A stretch of 64,000 bases of DNA. It comes from Saccharothrix coeruleofusca (GTDB lineage: Bacteria; Actinomycetota; Actinomycetes; Mycobacteriales; Pseudonocardiaceae). The position numbers were made by a program, and so were the translations under genes. The stretch is taken from the NCBI RefSeq assembly GCF_014648515.1, contig NZ_BMRG01000013.1, forward strand, positions 69,188-133,187. The letters run 5' to 3'. Under the pieces are notes generated by a model. It searched no databases and was not told the DNA's origin. It worked only from the letters and a program-made list of their open reading frames with translations. Within the stretch, counting starts at the first letter, position 1; each line of letters begins with the position of its first letter. This document shows positions 42,456 to 51,220 of this stretch, one piece after another.

Positions 42456-43622
42456 CTACAGGCCCAGGTCGCGGCCGATGAGTTCCTTCATGATCTCGTT
42501 GGAGCCCGCCCAGATCCGGGTCACGCGGGCGTCCATCCACGCGCGCGCCACGCGGTACTCGGTCATGTAGCCGTAGCCGCCGTGCAGCTGCACGCAGGCA
42601 TCGATGACCTCGTTCTGCACGTCGGCGCTCCAGTACTTGGCCTTGGCGGCGTCCACCGCGCTCAGCTCGCCCCTGGTGTGCGCCAGGGTGCACTGGTCCA
42701 CGAACGCCTGCGTCACGTCGACCTTGGTGACCAGCTCGGCGAGCACGAACTTGTTGTGCTGGAAGGACCCGATCGCCTGGCCGAACGCCTTGCGCTCCTT
42801 GGCGTAGGCGATGGTCTCGACCAGGATCTGCTTGGCGTGCGCCAGGTTGGAGATCGCGCCGCCCAGCCGCTCCTGCGGCAGCCGCTCCATCATGTGCACG
42901 AAGCCGCGGTCGACCTCGCCGATGACGTTGTCGGCGGGCAGCCGGACGTTGTCGAAGAACAGCTCGGCGGTGTCGGACTCGGGCTGGCCCACCTTGTCCA
43001 GCTTGCGACCGCGCTCGAAGCCCTTCATGCCGGTCTCGACGGCGAACAGGGTGATGCCCTTGGCGGGCTTGGCGTCCGGGTTGGTGCGGGCCGCCACGAC
43101 GACCATGTCCGCGGAGTAGCCGTTGGTGATGAAGGTCTTGGAGCCGTTGAGGACCCAGTCCGAGCCGTCGCGCACGGCGGTGCTGCGCAGCGCCGCCAGG
43201 TCGGAACCGCCGGAGGGCTCGGTCATGCCGATGCCGGTGGTCAGCTCGCCGGAGCAGAACCGGGGCAGCCAGCGCTGCTTCTGCTCCTCGGTGCACAGGT
43301 CGACCAGGTAGGGGGCGACCACGTCGGCGTGGATGCCGAGGCAGGAGGCCACGCCCGCGCTGAACCCCGCCAGCTCCTCCCCCAGCACCGCGTTGAACCG
43401 GTAGTCCCCCGCGTCGCTGCCGCCGTACTCCTCGGGCACCCCCAGGCCGAGCAGGCCTTGCCTGCCCGCCTCCAGCCACACTTCCCGGTCGATGAACCGC
43501 TGGGCCACGAACTTCTCGTAGTGCGGCCGGACCGCCCGGTCGACGAACTCGCGCGCCGACTCCCGGAACGCTTCGTGGTCGGCGTCGAACAGCGTGCGGC
43601 GCACTGGGCCCTCCTCGGACAT
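42456..43622 (-). CDS. acyl-CoA dehydrogenase
   Basis: 388-aa FAD-dependent acyl-CoA dehydrogenase. N-domain EEYGGSDAGDYRFNAVLGEE, middle domain GIGMTEPSGGSDLAAL and WVLNGSKTFITNG, C-domain KAFGQAIGSFQHNKF and LHGGYGYMTEYRVARAWMDA, with RIWAGSNEIMK. The Glu catalytic base region is within the GGYGYMTEY motif. The ATG at 43622 abuts a double TetR-type operator, so repression would block transcription initiation. Confidence 0.94.
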   Translation of the reverse strand: MSEEGPVRRTLFDADHEAFRESAREFVDRAVRPHYEKFVAQRFIDREVWLEAGRQGLLGLGVPEEYGGSDAGDYRFNAVLGEELAGFSAGVASCLGIHADVVAPYLVDLCTEEQKQRWLPRFCSGELTTGIGMTEPSGGSDLAALRSTAVRDGSDWVLNGSKTFITNGYSADMVVVAARTNPDAKPAKGITLFAVETGMKGFERGRKLDKVGQPESDTAELFFDNVRLPADNVIGEVDRGFVHMMERLPQERLGGAISNLAHAKQILVETIAYAKERKAFGQAIGSFQHNKFVLAELVTKVDVTQAFVDQCTLAHTRGELSAVDAAKAKYWSADVQNEVIDACVQLHGGYGYMTEYRVARAWMDARVTRIWAGSNEIMKELIGRDLGL

Positions 43623-43623
43623 A

Positions 43624-43657
43624 CTAAGCGGTTGCTTAGACCTAAGCGTGTGCTTAG
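43624..43657. promoter_or_regulatory. tandem CTAAGC-N4-GCTTAG operators between acyl-CoA dehydrogenase and TetR
   Basis: Two palindromes CTAAGCGGTTGCTTAG (43624-43639) and CTAAGCGTGTGCTTAG (43642-43657), centres 18 bp apart. Located between divergent start codons (43622 and 43695). Same pattern as at 35106. Most simply, the site of the TetR protein encoded at 43695. Confidence 0.8.
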
Positions 43658-43694
43658 CGTGCAGTACGCTCTCCCGCACTGTCAAGGAGGCCCC

Positions 43695-44306
43695 ATGACG
43701 AGCACCCGAGGCGAGTTCGACCTGCTTGAACAGACCTGGAGCGAGGTCACCCCGGACGCGGCCAGGCGGATGCTGGTCGCCGCGGCGCGGGCGTTCGCGG
43801 AGAAGGGCTACCACGCCACCACCACGCGGGACATCGCCGCGCAGGCCGGGATGAGCCCGGCCGCGGTCTACATCCACTACCGCTCCAAGGAAGAACTGCT
43901 CTTCCAGATCAGCCGGATCGGCCACACCACGTCACTGGAAGTGCTGACGTCGGTGCCCGAGGCCGATCCCGTGCGGCGGATGACCGCCGCGGTGGCGGCG
44001 TTCGCGGGGTGGCACGCGAAGCACCACACCACCGCGCGCGTGGTGCAGTACGAGTTGAACGCGCTGACCCCGGAGCACCGGACCGAGGTGGTGCGGCTGC
44101 GGCGGCGGATCGAGGCCGTGGTGCGGGAGATGGTCGAGGCGGGTGTCGAGGCGGGCGAGTTCAAGGTGCCCGACGTGGACGGTGCCACGCTGGCGGTGCT
44201 GTCGCTGTGCATCGACGTGGCCCGCTGGTACCGCCCAGGCGGCCCGCGCACCCCGGTCGAGGTGGGCGAGCTGTACGCCGACCTGGTGCTCCGGATGCTG
44301 ACCTGA
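43695..44306 (+). CDS. TetR-family regulator, probable local fatty-acid regulator
   Basis: 203-aa TetR protein. HTH: LVAAARAFAEKGYHATTTRD, IAAQAGMSPAAVYIHYRSKE. TetR_C_33-like C-terminal part (ARVVQYELNALTPEHRTEVV). ATG with AAGGAGG six bases upstream. Divergent from an acyl-CoA dehydrogenase with two palindromes between, so it is likely an autoregulated repressor released by an acyl-CoA. Confidence 0.92.
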   Translation: MTSTRGEFDLLEQTWSEVTPDAARRMLVAAARAFAEKGYHATTTRDIAAQAGMSPAAVYIHYRSKEELLFQISRIGHTTSLEVLTSVPEADPVRRMTAAVAAFAGWHAKHHTTARVVQYELNALTPEHRTEVVRLRRRIEAVVREMVEAGVEAGEFKVPDVDGATLAVLSLCIDVARWYRPGGPRTPVEVGELYADLVLRMLT

Positions 44307-44326
44307 CCTCCTGCCCGCCCACCCTC

Positions 44327-44737
44327 CGCGAGTCGAACCCCCGAATACAACACTCAGGACACACACGCCCGCCCCCGGTGTCACCCGATCATTGGCGTGT
44401 CGGGCGTTTCGTCCCCGCGAGTCGCGCGTTCCGACACCACGAACCGAGCGTTCACGCACCCCAACCCGCACTTCCGCGCCTTGGCCCGCGCTTCCGCGCA
44501 CTTCGGGCAGTACTTACCGGCCCCCGCCAGCCCCTCGGGTAGTACTTGCCGACGCACCAGGGGCGCGCGCGGAGCGCGCAGCGGGCCCCCGCGAGCGCCG
44601 TCCTTGGCGATCTGCCGCGCGGCGAGCGCGCTCTTAAACCCCCAACGCACAGTGCCTGAACGCTCAGTTCGCGGTGTCCGAACGCTCGACTCGCGACCTG
44701 AACGTAAAACTCAGGGGTCCTGGGGGTTCGACTCGCG
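44327..44737. repeat. nested inverted-repeat intergenic element
   Basis: Gene-free segment between convergent genes. Outer arms CGCGAGTCGAACCCCC (44327-44342) and GGGGGTTCGACTCGCG (44722-44737) are perfect complements. Inner arms 44416-44458 and 44653-44695 are 43-nt complements with about six mismatches (both read GAACGCTC, GTGTC, CGACTCGCG in one sense). The centre holds two direct copies of a GGGTAGTACTTGCC-like unit (44504, 44536) that is also found at 59044 and 62204. A 14-bp match (GAGTCGAGCGTTCG) recurs at 1826. Function unknown; MITE-like or structured RNA are options. Confidence 0.75.
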
Positions 44738-44749
44738 GGGAGGAAGGGG

Positions 44750-45667
44750 TTACTCGCCCTCGAAGAAGTCGCCGATCTCGTCGAGGGCCTCGCCCAGGAC
44801 CATCCCGCCGAACAGGCCCGCCGCCGCGCCCGCGACCACGCCGCCCGCACCGGGGCCGTGCCCGTGCCCCCGACCGTGGAAGCCGGGCGCGGAGCGCCGC
44901 CCGGCGACCTGGTCCATCCACTGGTGGACCAGTCCCGCCCAGTCGGTGCGCAGCGCGTCGTCGTGGGTCATGGCGAAGTGGCCGAAGCTGTCGCCGCCCT
45001 GGCGGAACAGACCGCCGCGGCGGTCGGCCTCCAGCACCACGTACAGGTGGTGCGGGTCGGTGACGAAGGTCAGCTCGACCTGGCTGATCTTGCCCAGGAA
45101 GTGCTGCGGCGGCAGGAACTCGATCTCCTGGTAGAACGGCAGCCGCTGCGGCACGCCGTGGATGCGGCCCCGCTCGTTGTCCGCGCGGGTGAACCGGAAG
45201 CCCAGCGCGCCGAAGGCGTTGAGCACGTGCTCCTGCGAGCGGACCGGGTGCACCGAGATCGGGTCCAGGTCACCGGGGTCGACCGCGCCGCGCACCTCCA
45301 GCTCGGTGCGCAGGCCCATGGTCATGCCGTGCAAGGGCTGGCCGTGCACCACCGTCAGCGGCGTCTCGAACGGCACCGGGAACCGGAACGGCAGCGCCAG
45401 GTTCTGCCCCGGCCCGACCTGGACGCCCTGGCCGACCACGGCGCGCTCGAACTCGACGGTGCGGTTGTGCTCGTCGTCCCCGCTCTCCACCTCCACCCTG
45501 GTGACCAGGGACAGCTTGACCAGGTCGATGGCGGCCGGGTGGTCGCCGCCCGCGATGCGCACCTCGCCGGTCAGCACCTCGCCGGGGCGCACGGCGGGGT
45601 TGGCCAGCACGGTGTCCACCGACGGCCCACCGACTCCGAACGCGCGCAGGAACCTCTTGAACACCAC
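44750..45667 (-). CDS. spo0M: Spo0M-family protein
   Basis: 305-aa arrestin-like Spo0M protein (sporulation-control family, cytosolic). N-terminal MVFKRFLRAFGVGGPSVDTV, then GEVLTGEVRIAGGDHPAAID, MGLRTELEVRGAVDPGDLDP and EIEFLPPQHFLGKISQVELT. The C-terminal tail is Gly/His rich (GFHGRGHGHGPGAGG). In Bacillus it affects sporulation; in actinomycetes the role is not defined. Transcribed alone. Confidence 0.9.
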   Translation of the reverse strand: MVFKRFLRAFGVGGPSVDTVLANPAVRPGEVLTGEVRIAGGDHPAAIDLVKLSLVTRVEVESGDDEHNRTVEFERAVVGQGVQVGPGQNLALPFRFPVPFETPLTVVHGQPLHGMTMGLRTELEVRGAVDPGDLDPISVHPVRSQEHVLNAFGALGFRFTRADNERGRIHGVPQRLPFYQEIEFLPPQHFLGKISQVELTFVTDPHHLYVVLEADRRGGLFRQGGDSFGHFAMTHDDALRTDWAGLVHQWMDQVAGRRSAPGFHGRGHGHGPGAGGVVAGAAAGLFGGMVLGEALDEIGDFFEGE

Positions 45668-45785
45668 GGTGGCCCTCCCGGACGGCTTGTGCGGGCAGTG
45701 TCCCCCTTCGACGTCCCTCCGGGTAGGTCGGTTGCCCCTGGACGAAGACCTAGCTGAGCCACCGGCATGAGACGGTGGTCACATA

Positions 45786-45801
45786 CCGAGCAGTCGCTCG
45801 G
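45786..45801. promoter_or_regulatory. CCGAGC-N4-GCTCGG palindrome in spo0M-secA2 promoter region
   Basis: 16-bp inverted repeat CCGAGCAGTCGCTCGG between the divergent spo0M (start 45667) and secA2 (start 45918) genes. Form typical of TetR-type operators. No adjacent TetR gene. Confidence 0.45.
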
Positions 45802-45917
45802 CTGGTTTGGTGGTCACCCTCGCCCGGACACCGTGAAGGAGAGCTCCACGGCGGCTGAGTGAACAGTCAACCGGGTGACGTGCGGAACGTCGGAGGCGTG
45901 CCGTACGTTGCCCGTCC

Positions 45918-48236
45918 GTGACCACTCTCCTGGGACGCTTCAAGCAGCGGCTGCGCCGGTTCGCGCAGAAGCCCGGCTCGGCCGACCTGACGCCCTACCG
46001 CGCGCTGCTCACGCAGGTCAACGCACGCGCCGAGGACATCGGGAAGCTCAGCGACGAGGAGCTGACCGAGGCCGCCGCCGCGCTGCGCGGCAAGGACGAG
46101 TTCACCAAGGCCGACCTGGTCGAAATCGTCGCGCTGGGTCGTGAGGCGGCCGACCGGGCACTGGGCCTGCGGCCGTTCGACGTGCAGGTGCTCGGCGCGC
46201 TGGGCCTGCTGGACAAGCACGTGGTGGAGATGGCCACCGGTGAGGGCAAGACCCTCGCCGGGGCCATCGCCGCCGCCGGCTTCGCCATCCAGGGCAAGCG
46301 CGTGCACGTGGTCTCGGTCAACGACTACCTGGCCCAGCGCGACGCGGAGTGGATGGGGCCGCTGTACCGGCTGCTGGGCGTGTCGGTGGGCTGGCTCAGC
46401 CAGAGCTCCAAGCCCGAGGAGCGGCGCTCCGCCTACCAGGCCGAGATCACCTACGCCTCGGTCAGCGAGATCGGCTTCGACGTGCTGCGCGACCGGCTGG
46501 CCACCGACGAGGCCGACCGGATCGTGCCCGAGCCCGCCGTGGCCCTGGTCGACGAGGCCGACTCGGTGCTGGTCGACGAGGCCCGCGTGCCGCTGGTGCT
46601 GGCAGGCTCCACCTCCGGGCCCGCGGCCGACCCGAAGCTCGCCGAGCTGGTCAAGCGGCTGCGCCGCGACCTGCACTTCGAGGTCGACGACGAGGAGCGC
46701 AACGTCTACCTCACCGGCGCGGGCAGCGAGCTGGTGGAGCGCGAGCTGGGCGGCATCGACCTGTACTCCGACGAGCACGTGTCGACCACCCTGACCAGGG
46801 TCAACGTGGCGCTGCACGCCCAGTGGCTGCTGCACCGCGACGTCGACTACATCGTGCGCGACGGCAAGGTGCACCTGATCAACGACACCCGCGGCCGGAT
46901 CGCCAAGCTCCAGCGCTGGCCGGACGGCCTGCAGGCGGCGGTGGAGGCCAAGGAGGCCGTGCAGACCACCGACGCGGGCGAGGTGCTGGACTCGATCACC
47001 GTGCAGGCGCTGCTCAACCGCTACCCCGAGGTCTGCGGCATGACCGGCACCGCGGTGGCCGTGGCCGAGCAGCTGCGCACCTTCTACGCCCTGGAAGTGC
47101 TGGTCATCCCCTCGAACGTGGACTGCGTCCGGGAGGACGAGCCGCCCCGGCTCTACGCCACGCTGGAGCAGAAGGAAGCCGCGATCGTCACCGAGATCGC
47201 CGAGGTGCACAAGACCGGGCGGCCGATCCTGGTCGGCACCCTGGACGTGGCCGAGTCCGAGCGGCTGTCCCGCAAGCTGGCGCAGGCGGGTCTGGAGTGC
47301 GTGGTGCTCAACGCCAAGAACGACGCCGAGGAGGCGGCGATCATCGCCGACGCGGGCTCGTTCGGGCGCATCACCGTGTCCACCCAGATGGCGGGCCGCG
47401 GCACCGACATCCGGCTGGGCGGGCACGACTCGACCGACCGCGAGCGCATCGCCGAGCTGGGCGGCCTCTACGTCATCGGCACCGGGCGGCACGCCAGCAG
47501 CAGGCTGGACGACCAGCTGCGCGGCCGCGCGGGCCGCCAGGGCGACCCCGGTGGCTCGGTGTTCTTCTCCAGCCTCCAGGACGACCTGTTCGCCCAGTAC
47601 GTGCCCGACTACGACGAGGCCATCGAGGTGGCCGAGGACGGCCGGGTGACCGACAGCGGCGCCCTGCACACCATGGAGCACGCGCAGCGCGTGGCCGAAG
47701 GCGTGCACCTGGAGATCCACCGCAACACCTGGCGGTACAACAAGCTCATCGAGCACCAGCGGTTGCTGCTGCTCCAGCACCGCGACCAGCTGCTGACCAC
47801 CGAGCTGGCGTGGGAGGAGCTGTCCAAGCGGCGGCCCGAGCGGGCCGAGGAGCTGGCCGACATCGACCACGAGGTGCTGGTGAAGGCGGCGCGGCTGATC
47901 GCCCTGCACCACCTGGACCAGCGGTGGAGCGACCACCTGACGTTCCTGACCGACCTGCGGGAGGGCATCCACCTGCGGGCGCTGGCGCGGCAGAACCCGC
48001 TGGACGAGTTCCACCGCGAGGCCATCCCGGCCTACCAGCGGATCGTGCCGGACTCCTGGGACGAGGCGGAGCAGACCTTCGCCAAGGTGGTCATCGACGC
48101 CGACGGCGCGCACCTGGAGGACGCGGGCGTGCAGCGGCCCAACACCACGTGGACCTACCTGATCAACGACAACCCGTTCTCCTCGGGTCTGGAGGAGACC
48201 TTCAAGGGCCTGGTGAAGCTGGTCCGCCGCCGCTGA
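45918..48236 (+). CDS. secA2: accessory Sec translocation ATPase SecA2
   Basis: 772-aa SecA motor, about 150-180 aa shorter than the housekeeping SecA1 and lacking the C-terminal zinc/SecB tail, so it is the accessory SecA2 of actinobacteria. Walker A EMATGEGKTLAGAIAA, DEAD-like VDEADSVLVDEAR, TQMAGRGTDIRLGG, and GRAGRQGDPGGSVFF (motif VI). Helical scaffold toward the end. GTG start. It exports a limited substrate set in cooperation with SecYEG. Followed by an 11-bp tandem repeat and a terminator. Confidence 0.94.
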   Translation: MTTLLGRFKQRLRRFAQKPGSADLTPYRALLTQVNARAEDIGKLSDEELTEAAAALRGKDEFTKADLVEIVALGREAADRALGLRPFDVQVLGALGLLDKHVVEMATGEGKTLAGAIAAAGFAIQGKRVHVVSVNDYLAQRDAEWMGPLYRLLGVSVGWLSQSSKPEERRSAYQAEITYASVSEIGFDVLRDRLATDEADRIVPEPAVALVDEADSVLVDEARVPLVLAGSTSGPAADPKLAELVKRLRRDLHFEVDDEERNVYLTGAGSELVERELGGIDLYSDEHVSTTLTRVNVALHAQWLLHRDVDYIVRDGKVHLINDTRGRIAKLQRWPDGLQAAVEAKEAVQTTDAGEVLDSITVQALLNRYPEVCGMTGTAVAVAEQLRTFYALEVLVIPSNVDCVREDEPPRLYATLEQKEAAIVTEIAEVHKTGRPILVGTLDVAESERLSRKLAQAGLECVVLNAKNDAEEAAIIADAGSFGRITVSTQMAGRGTDIRLGGHDSTDRERIAELGGLYVIGTGRHASSRLDDQLRGRAGRQGDPGGSVFFSSLQDDLFAQYVPDYDEAIEVAEDGRVTDSGALHTMEHAQRVAEGVHLEIHRNTWRYNKLIEHQRLLLLQHRDQLLTTELAWEELSKRRPERAEELADIDHEVLVKAARLIALHHLDQRWSDHLTFLTDLREGIHLRALARQNPLDEFHREAIPAYQRIVPDSWDEAEQTFAKVVIDADGAHLEDAGVQRPNTTWTYLINDNPFSSGLEETFKGLVKLVRRR

Positions 48237-48300
48237 GCGGCGCTGGAGCGGCGCTGGAGCGGCGCTGGAGCGGCGTCGGAGCGATGCCGCAGCGGCGCCG
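48235..48300. repeat. 11-bp tandem repeat, six units, after secA2
   Basis: Six consecutive 11-bp units of GAGCGGCGCTG type (last three diverged) starting at the secA2 stop codon. Three exact copies. 11 bp is close to one helical turn. Not coding on the + strand. Confidence 0.85.
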
Positions 48301-48312
48301 AGGCGGTCGGGC

Positions 48313-48338
48313 GCGGCCCCCATCCCGCTGGGGGCCGC
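48313..48338 (+). terminator. GC-rich hairpin after secA2
   Basis: 10-bp perfect stem GCGGCCCCCA / TGGGGGCCGC with loop TCCCGC followed by TTCC. Located between convergent genes (secA2 and the 110-aa gene), so probably bidirectional. Confidence 0.75.
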
Positions 48339-48342
48339 TTCC

Positions 48343-48675
48343 CTAGTTGCCCGCGACGAGCCTGCTGTCCAGGGTTTTCTCCACCGGGCGCGGTCCCTGA
48401 TCCGGGACCGCGGTCCTGGTTTTCTTCTTGTGCGCCGCACTCCGCTCGGCCACGCGACGTTGCGCGACCGCTCGTTCCACCGCCCACTCGGTCAGCGCCC
48501 GGATCTCCGCGAGGATGTCCAGGTGCTCCTGGGACGGCGGGGGGCCGACCAGGTTCGATCGGTTGTGGGCGGTGCGCTCGGCCCGCTGGGCCAAGCTCTG
48601 GATGCGGCGGATGAGGTCCAATTGCTGGTCGGAGGGCGGCGAGCGCCGTTGCTCAGTCACCCCGGAAGCGAACAC
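48343..48675 (-). CDS. small hypothetical protein, helical
   Basis: 110 aa (105 if the GTG at 48660 is used). Mostly helical and charged (QQLDLIRRIQSLAQRAERTA, ILAEIRALTEWAVERAVAQR) with a basic C-terminus (AHKKKTRTAVPDQG). No family recognised. No good RBS at either start. Convergent with secA2. Confidence 0.5.
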   Translation of the reverse strand: MFASGVTEQRRSPPSDQQLDLIRRIQSLAQRAERTAHNRSNLVGPPPSQEHLDILAEIRALTEWAVERAVAQRRVAERSAAHKKKTRTAVPDQGPRPVEKTLDSRLVAGN

Positions 48676-49086
48676 CTCACGGCAGGTGAACGTAAATCAC
48701 CTGGCAGTGCGATATTCACTGCGTCATCTCAGCTACCCCTATTGTCATCCGGAAAAACGCCACAATCGGGCGACTACAGGTTGCCGAGGTGCGCTGGATA
48801 CCACGCGGCGCAAGCGTTCACGCCGAGCGCACAGGCGGTTGTCGTGCCGCATTGCGCAGTAGCGGTATCAAGCCCCACCCGTTTCTCCGGCCCATTCCGG
48901 TGAGGGTTCGGATTTCCGCAAGCGGTGACCCCTCGCTATCGCAGTAGACCGAATGAGGGAAGCCTGTCACGGTGTCCGCCACACTTGTCATCGCTTCCGC
49001 GCCACAGCACCGACATAGCCGCCCACCACATGAGCCGGACGCGGCCAGGTGTGAGCACTCATCGCGGACAGGGCGCGACCGAATCG
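48676..49086. other. intergenic segment without clear gene
   Basis: About 410 bp of lower-than-average GC in its left half (around 48690-48770). Only weak frames are present (for instance a 91-codon minus frame 48818-49093 with no family features). A small palindrome CACCT-N6-AGGTG at 48676-48691 could be regulatory for the leftward 110-aa gene. Confidence 0.4.
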
Positions 49087-49743
49087 TCAGCACGTGGTGT
49101 CCGGGATGAGCCCTGCCTGGTGGGCCACCACCGCCGCCTGGACCCGGTTGCGCACCCCCAGTCGCTTGATGACCGTGCTGACGTAGATCTTCACGGTGCC
49201 CTCGGCCACGTGCAGGTAGGCGGCGATCTCAGCGTTGGACAGTCCCGCGCCGAGCAGGCCGAGCACCTCGCGCTCCCGGTCGGTCAACCCCGCCACGCGG
49301 TCGTTCTCACGCAGCCTGGGACCGGTTCCCGACAGGTGGTCGACCACCCGCTTGGCCACCAGCGGCGACAGGTAGGCCGCCCCCGTCGCGACCGCGCGGA
49401 CGCCGGCGATGATCTCGTGCGGGTCGCCGGTCTTGAGCACGAACCCGGACGCGCCCGCGCCCAGCGCACGGGCGATGTTCGCGTCGTCGGCGAAGGTGGT
49501 CAGCAGCATCACGGCGGTGCCGGTGTCCCGCCGCCGCAGTTCCGCCGCCGCTTCCAGCCCCGTCAACACGGGCATCCTGATGTCCAGCACGGCCACCTGC
49601 GGGCGGTGGGCCAGTACCAGGTCGACCGCCGTGCGGCCGTCCTCGGCCTCGGCCACCACCTCGACGTCCCCCGCCGCGGCCAGCACCGCGCGCACGCCCA
49701 CGCGCACCACCGGCTCGTCATCGGCCAGCACCACCCTGATCAC
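49087..49743 (-). CDS. NarL/FixJ-family response regulator
   Basis: 218-aa response regulator. Receiver: VVLADDEPVVRVG, VAVLDIRMPVLTGL (phospho-Asp), GFVLKTGDP (Lys). LuxR HTH: LTDREREVLGLLGAGLSNAE, YLHVAEGTVKIYVSTVIKRL. GTG at 49743 with GAGG eight bases upstream. Partner of the kinase encoded 19 bp upstream. Confidence 0.92.
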   Translation of the reverse strand: MIRVVLADDEPVVRVGVRAVLAAAGDVEVVAEAEDGRTAVDLVLAHRPQVAVLDIRMPVLTGLEAAAELRRRDTGTAVMLLTTFADDANIARALGAGASGFVLKTGDPHEIIAGVRAVATGAAYLSPLVAKRVVDHLSGTGPRLRENDRVAGLTDREREVLGLLGAGLSNAEIAAYLHVAEGTVKIYVSTVIKRLGVRNRVQAAVVAHQAGLIPDTTC

Positions 49744-49762
49744 GCCGCCATCCTCGCCTCCC

Positions 49763-51220
49763 TCAGCCGCCTCGCCGCAGCAGGGTCTTGTCCACCAGCA
49801 CGCCGTCTCGGAAGCACAGCCGGTACAGGTCGCGGCCACGCTCGTCGAACGGGTTGGCACGGGTGCTGTAGTAGCGGCACACCGCATCGACGGGCGTGAC
49901 GTCGTCGGGGTTGTCCACCCGCGCACGCCAGGGCAGGGGGATCTCCGCTTCCGGCTGGCCGATCCGCAGCCGCTCGAACTCCGCCTCGGGCAGCATCGAG
50001 GTCGCCGCGTCGAACACGATGTAGCCGATCGCGGCCAGCCCGGCCGCCGCGCTCACCCCGAGTGTCGCCAGGAACATCCGGCGGACGCCCGTGCGGACCT
50101 GCTCCTCGGCCAGCTCCCGCCGGACGCGGGTCGGCGCGGCCGAGGTGATCGGCTGGGGCGGCAGCACCGCGGTCACCTCGAAACCGCCGTCGGGCAGCGG
50201 TTCGGCGGTGAAGGTGCCGCCCACCAGGGCGACCCGCTCGGCGAGGCCGATCAACCCGTACCCGCTCCCCGGCGGTGAAGCGCGCGTCTGGGCCTCCCCG
50301 TTGCGCACCCGCACGGTCGTCCCGCTGAGCTGCACGACGACCGCCGAACCCGGCGCGTGCTTGACCGCGTTGGTGATGCCCTCGGCGACCACCCGGTGCA
50401 CCGTGCGGGCGATGACCGGGTCGAGCGCGCCGCTCCGGCCGACCAGCTCCACGGCGACCCCGGACTCCCTGGCCCGCGCCACCAGCCGCTCCACCGACCC
50501 GGTCTCGTCCGGCTCGGTGCGCAGCAGCCGCACCGCGTCGGCGAGCCGTTCCGCCGCGGCCGTCACGGCCTGGCGGGCCGCCGACGCGGTGGCCCTGTGC
50601 TGCTCGGACAGCGCCGGGTCGACCTCCAGCGCCCCGACGCCGAGCGCGGCCCTGGCCAACTCGTGACCGATCAGATCGTGCAGCTCGGCGGCCAGGCGGG
50701 TGCGCTCCCGCGCCCTGCCCCGCTCGACGTCGCGCTCCAGCCGCTCGGCCTGCTCCCAGCCCAGCCGCAGCAGCTCGGCGTGCCGCAACCGGTACCGGCC
50801 GACGGTCCACGGCACCACCGCGAGCGCGGCGACGACCGCCGTGGCCAGCAGGGCGGTGTCCAGCCCGCCGAGCGCCAGGCAGAGCGCGAACACCGTGGAC
50901 ACCACCGCGACCAGCACCAGCGGGCCGCGATCTCCGGTGCTGTGGCGGCCCGCCAGGTAGGCCACCACCGGCAGCCCGGCCGCGGGGGCGAAGGAGGCCT
51001 CCGCACTCGAAGCCAGCACCCCCAGCACGAACCCGAGCAGCCACTGCGCGCACCCCAGGCCGAGGGCCGGGATCGGCCGGGTCTTCACCAGGGTCAGGGC
51101 CACGCCGATCACCACGAGGTGGAGCGCGGTCTCCCACACCGCCAAGTGGCGCTCCACGGTCGCCAGCAGCAGGGGAATGCCCGCGAGCACCCAGAGCGAC
51201 GGCCGCAGGTCCCAGCTCAC
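49763..51220 (-). CDS. sensor histidine kinase with extracytoplasmic C-terminal domain
   Basis: 485 aa. Several membrane helices in residues 8-140, HisKA_3 box RTRLAAELHDLIGHELARAA, then HATPase_c (VVAEGITNAVKHAPGSAVVV; GSGYGLIGLAERVALVGG). Unlike standard kinases it continues after the ATPase domain with another membrane helix (MFLATLGVSAAAGLAAIGYI) and about 100 aa outside (VDAVCRYYSTRANPFDERGR, LYRLCFRDGVLVDK) with two cysteines. GTG at 51220 overlaps the PAP2 phosphatase stop. Confidence 0.88.
   Translation of the reverse strand: MSWDLRPSLWVLAGIPLLLATVERHLAVWETALHLVVIGVALTLVKTRPIPALGLGCAQWLLGFVLGVLASSAEASFAPAAGLPVVAYLAGRHSTGDRGPLVLVAVVSTVFALCLALGGLDTALLATAVVAALAVVPWTVGRYRLRHAELLRLGWEQAERLERDVERGRARERTRLAAELHDLIGHELARAALGVGALEVDPALSEQHRATASAARQAVTAAAERLADAVRLLRTEPDETGSVERLVARARESGVAVELVGRSGALDPVIARTVHRVVAEGITNAVKHAPGSAVVVQLSGTTVRVRNGEAQTRASPPGSGYGLIGLAERVALVGGTFTAEPLPDGGFEVTAVLPPQPITSAAPTRVRRELAEEQVRTGVRRMFLATLGVSAAAGLAAIGYIVFDAATSMLPEAEFERLRIGQPEAEIPLPWRARVDNPDDVTPVDAVCRYYSTRANPFDERGRDLYRLCFRDGVLVDKTLLRRGG

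Noticed and set aside
44327-44345. tRNA-like T-arm sequence GTTCGACTC near the nested repeat
   Set aside because: No acceptor or anticodon arms can be folded around either copy; it is part of the inverted repeat.
45867-48440. 857-codon minus-strand frame
   Set aside because: Antisense shadow of secA2 with the same biased composition.
48818-49093. 91-codon minus-strand frame rich in Cys and Arg
   Set aside because: No recognisable domain, poor start context and low coding bias.
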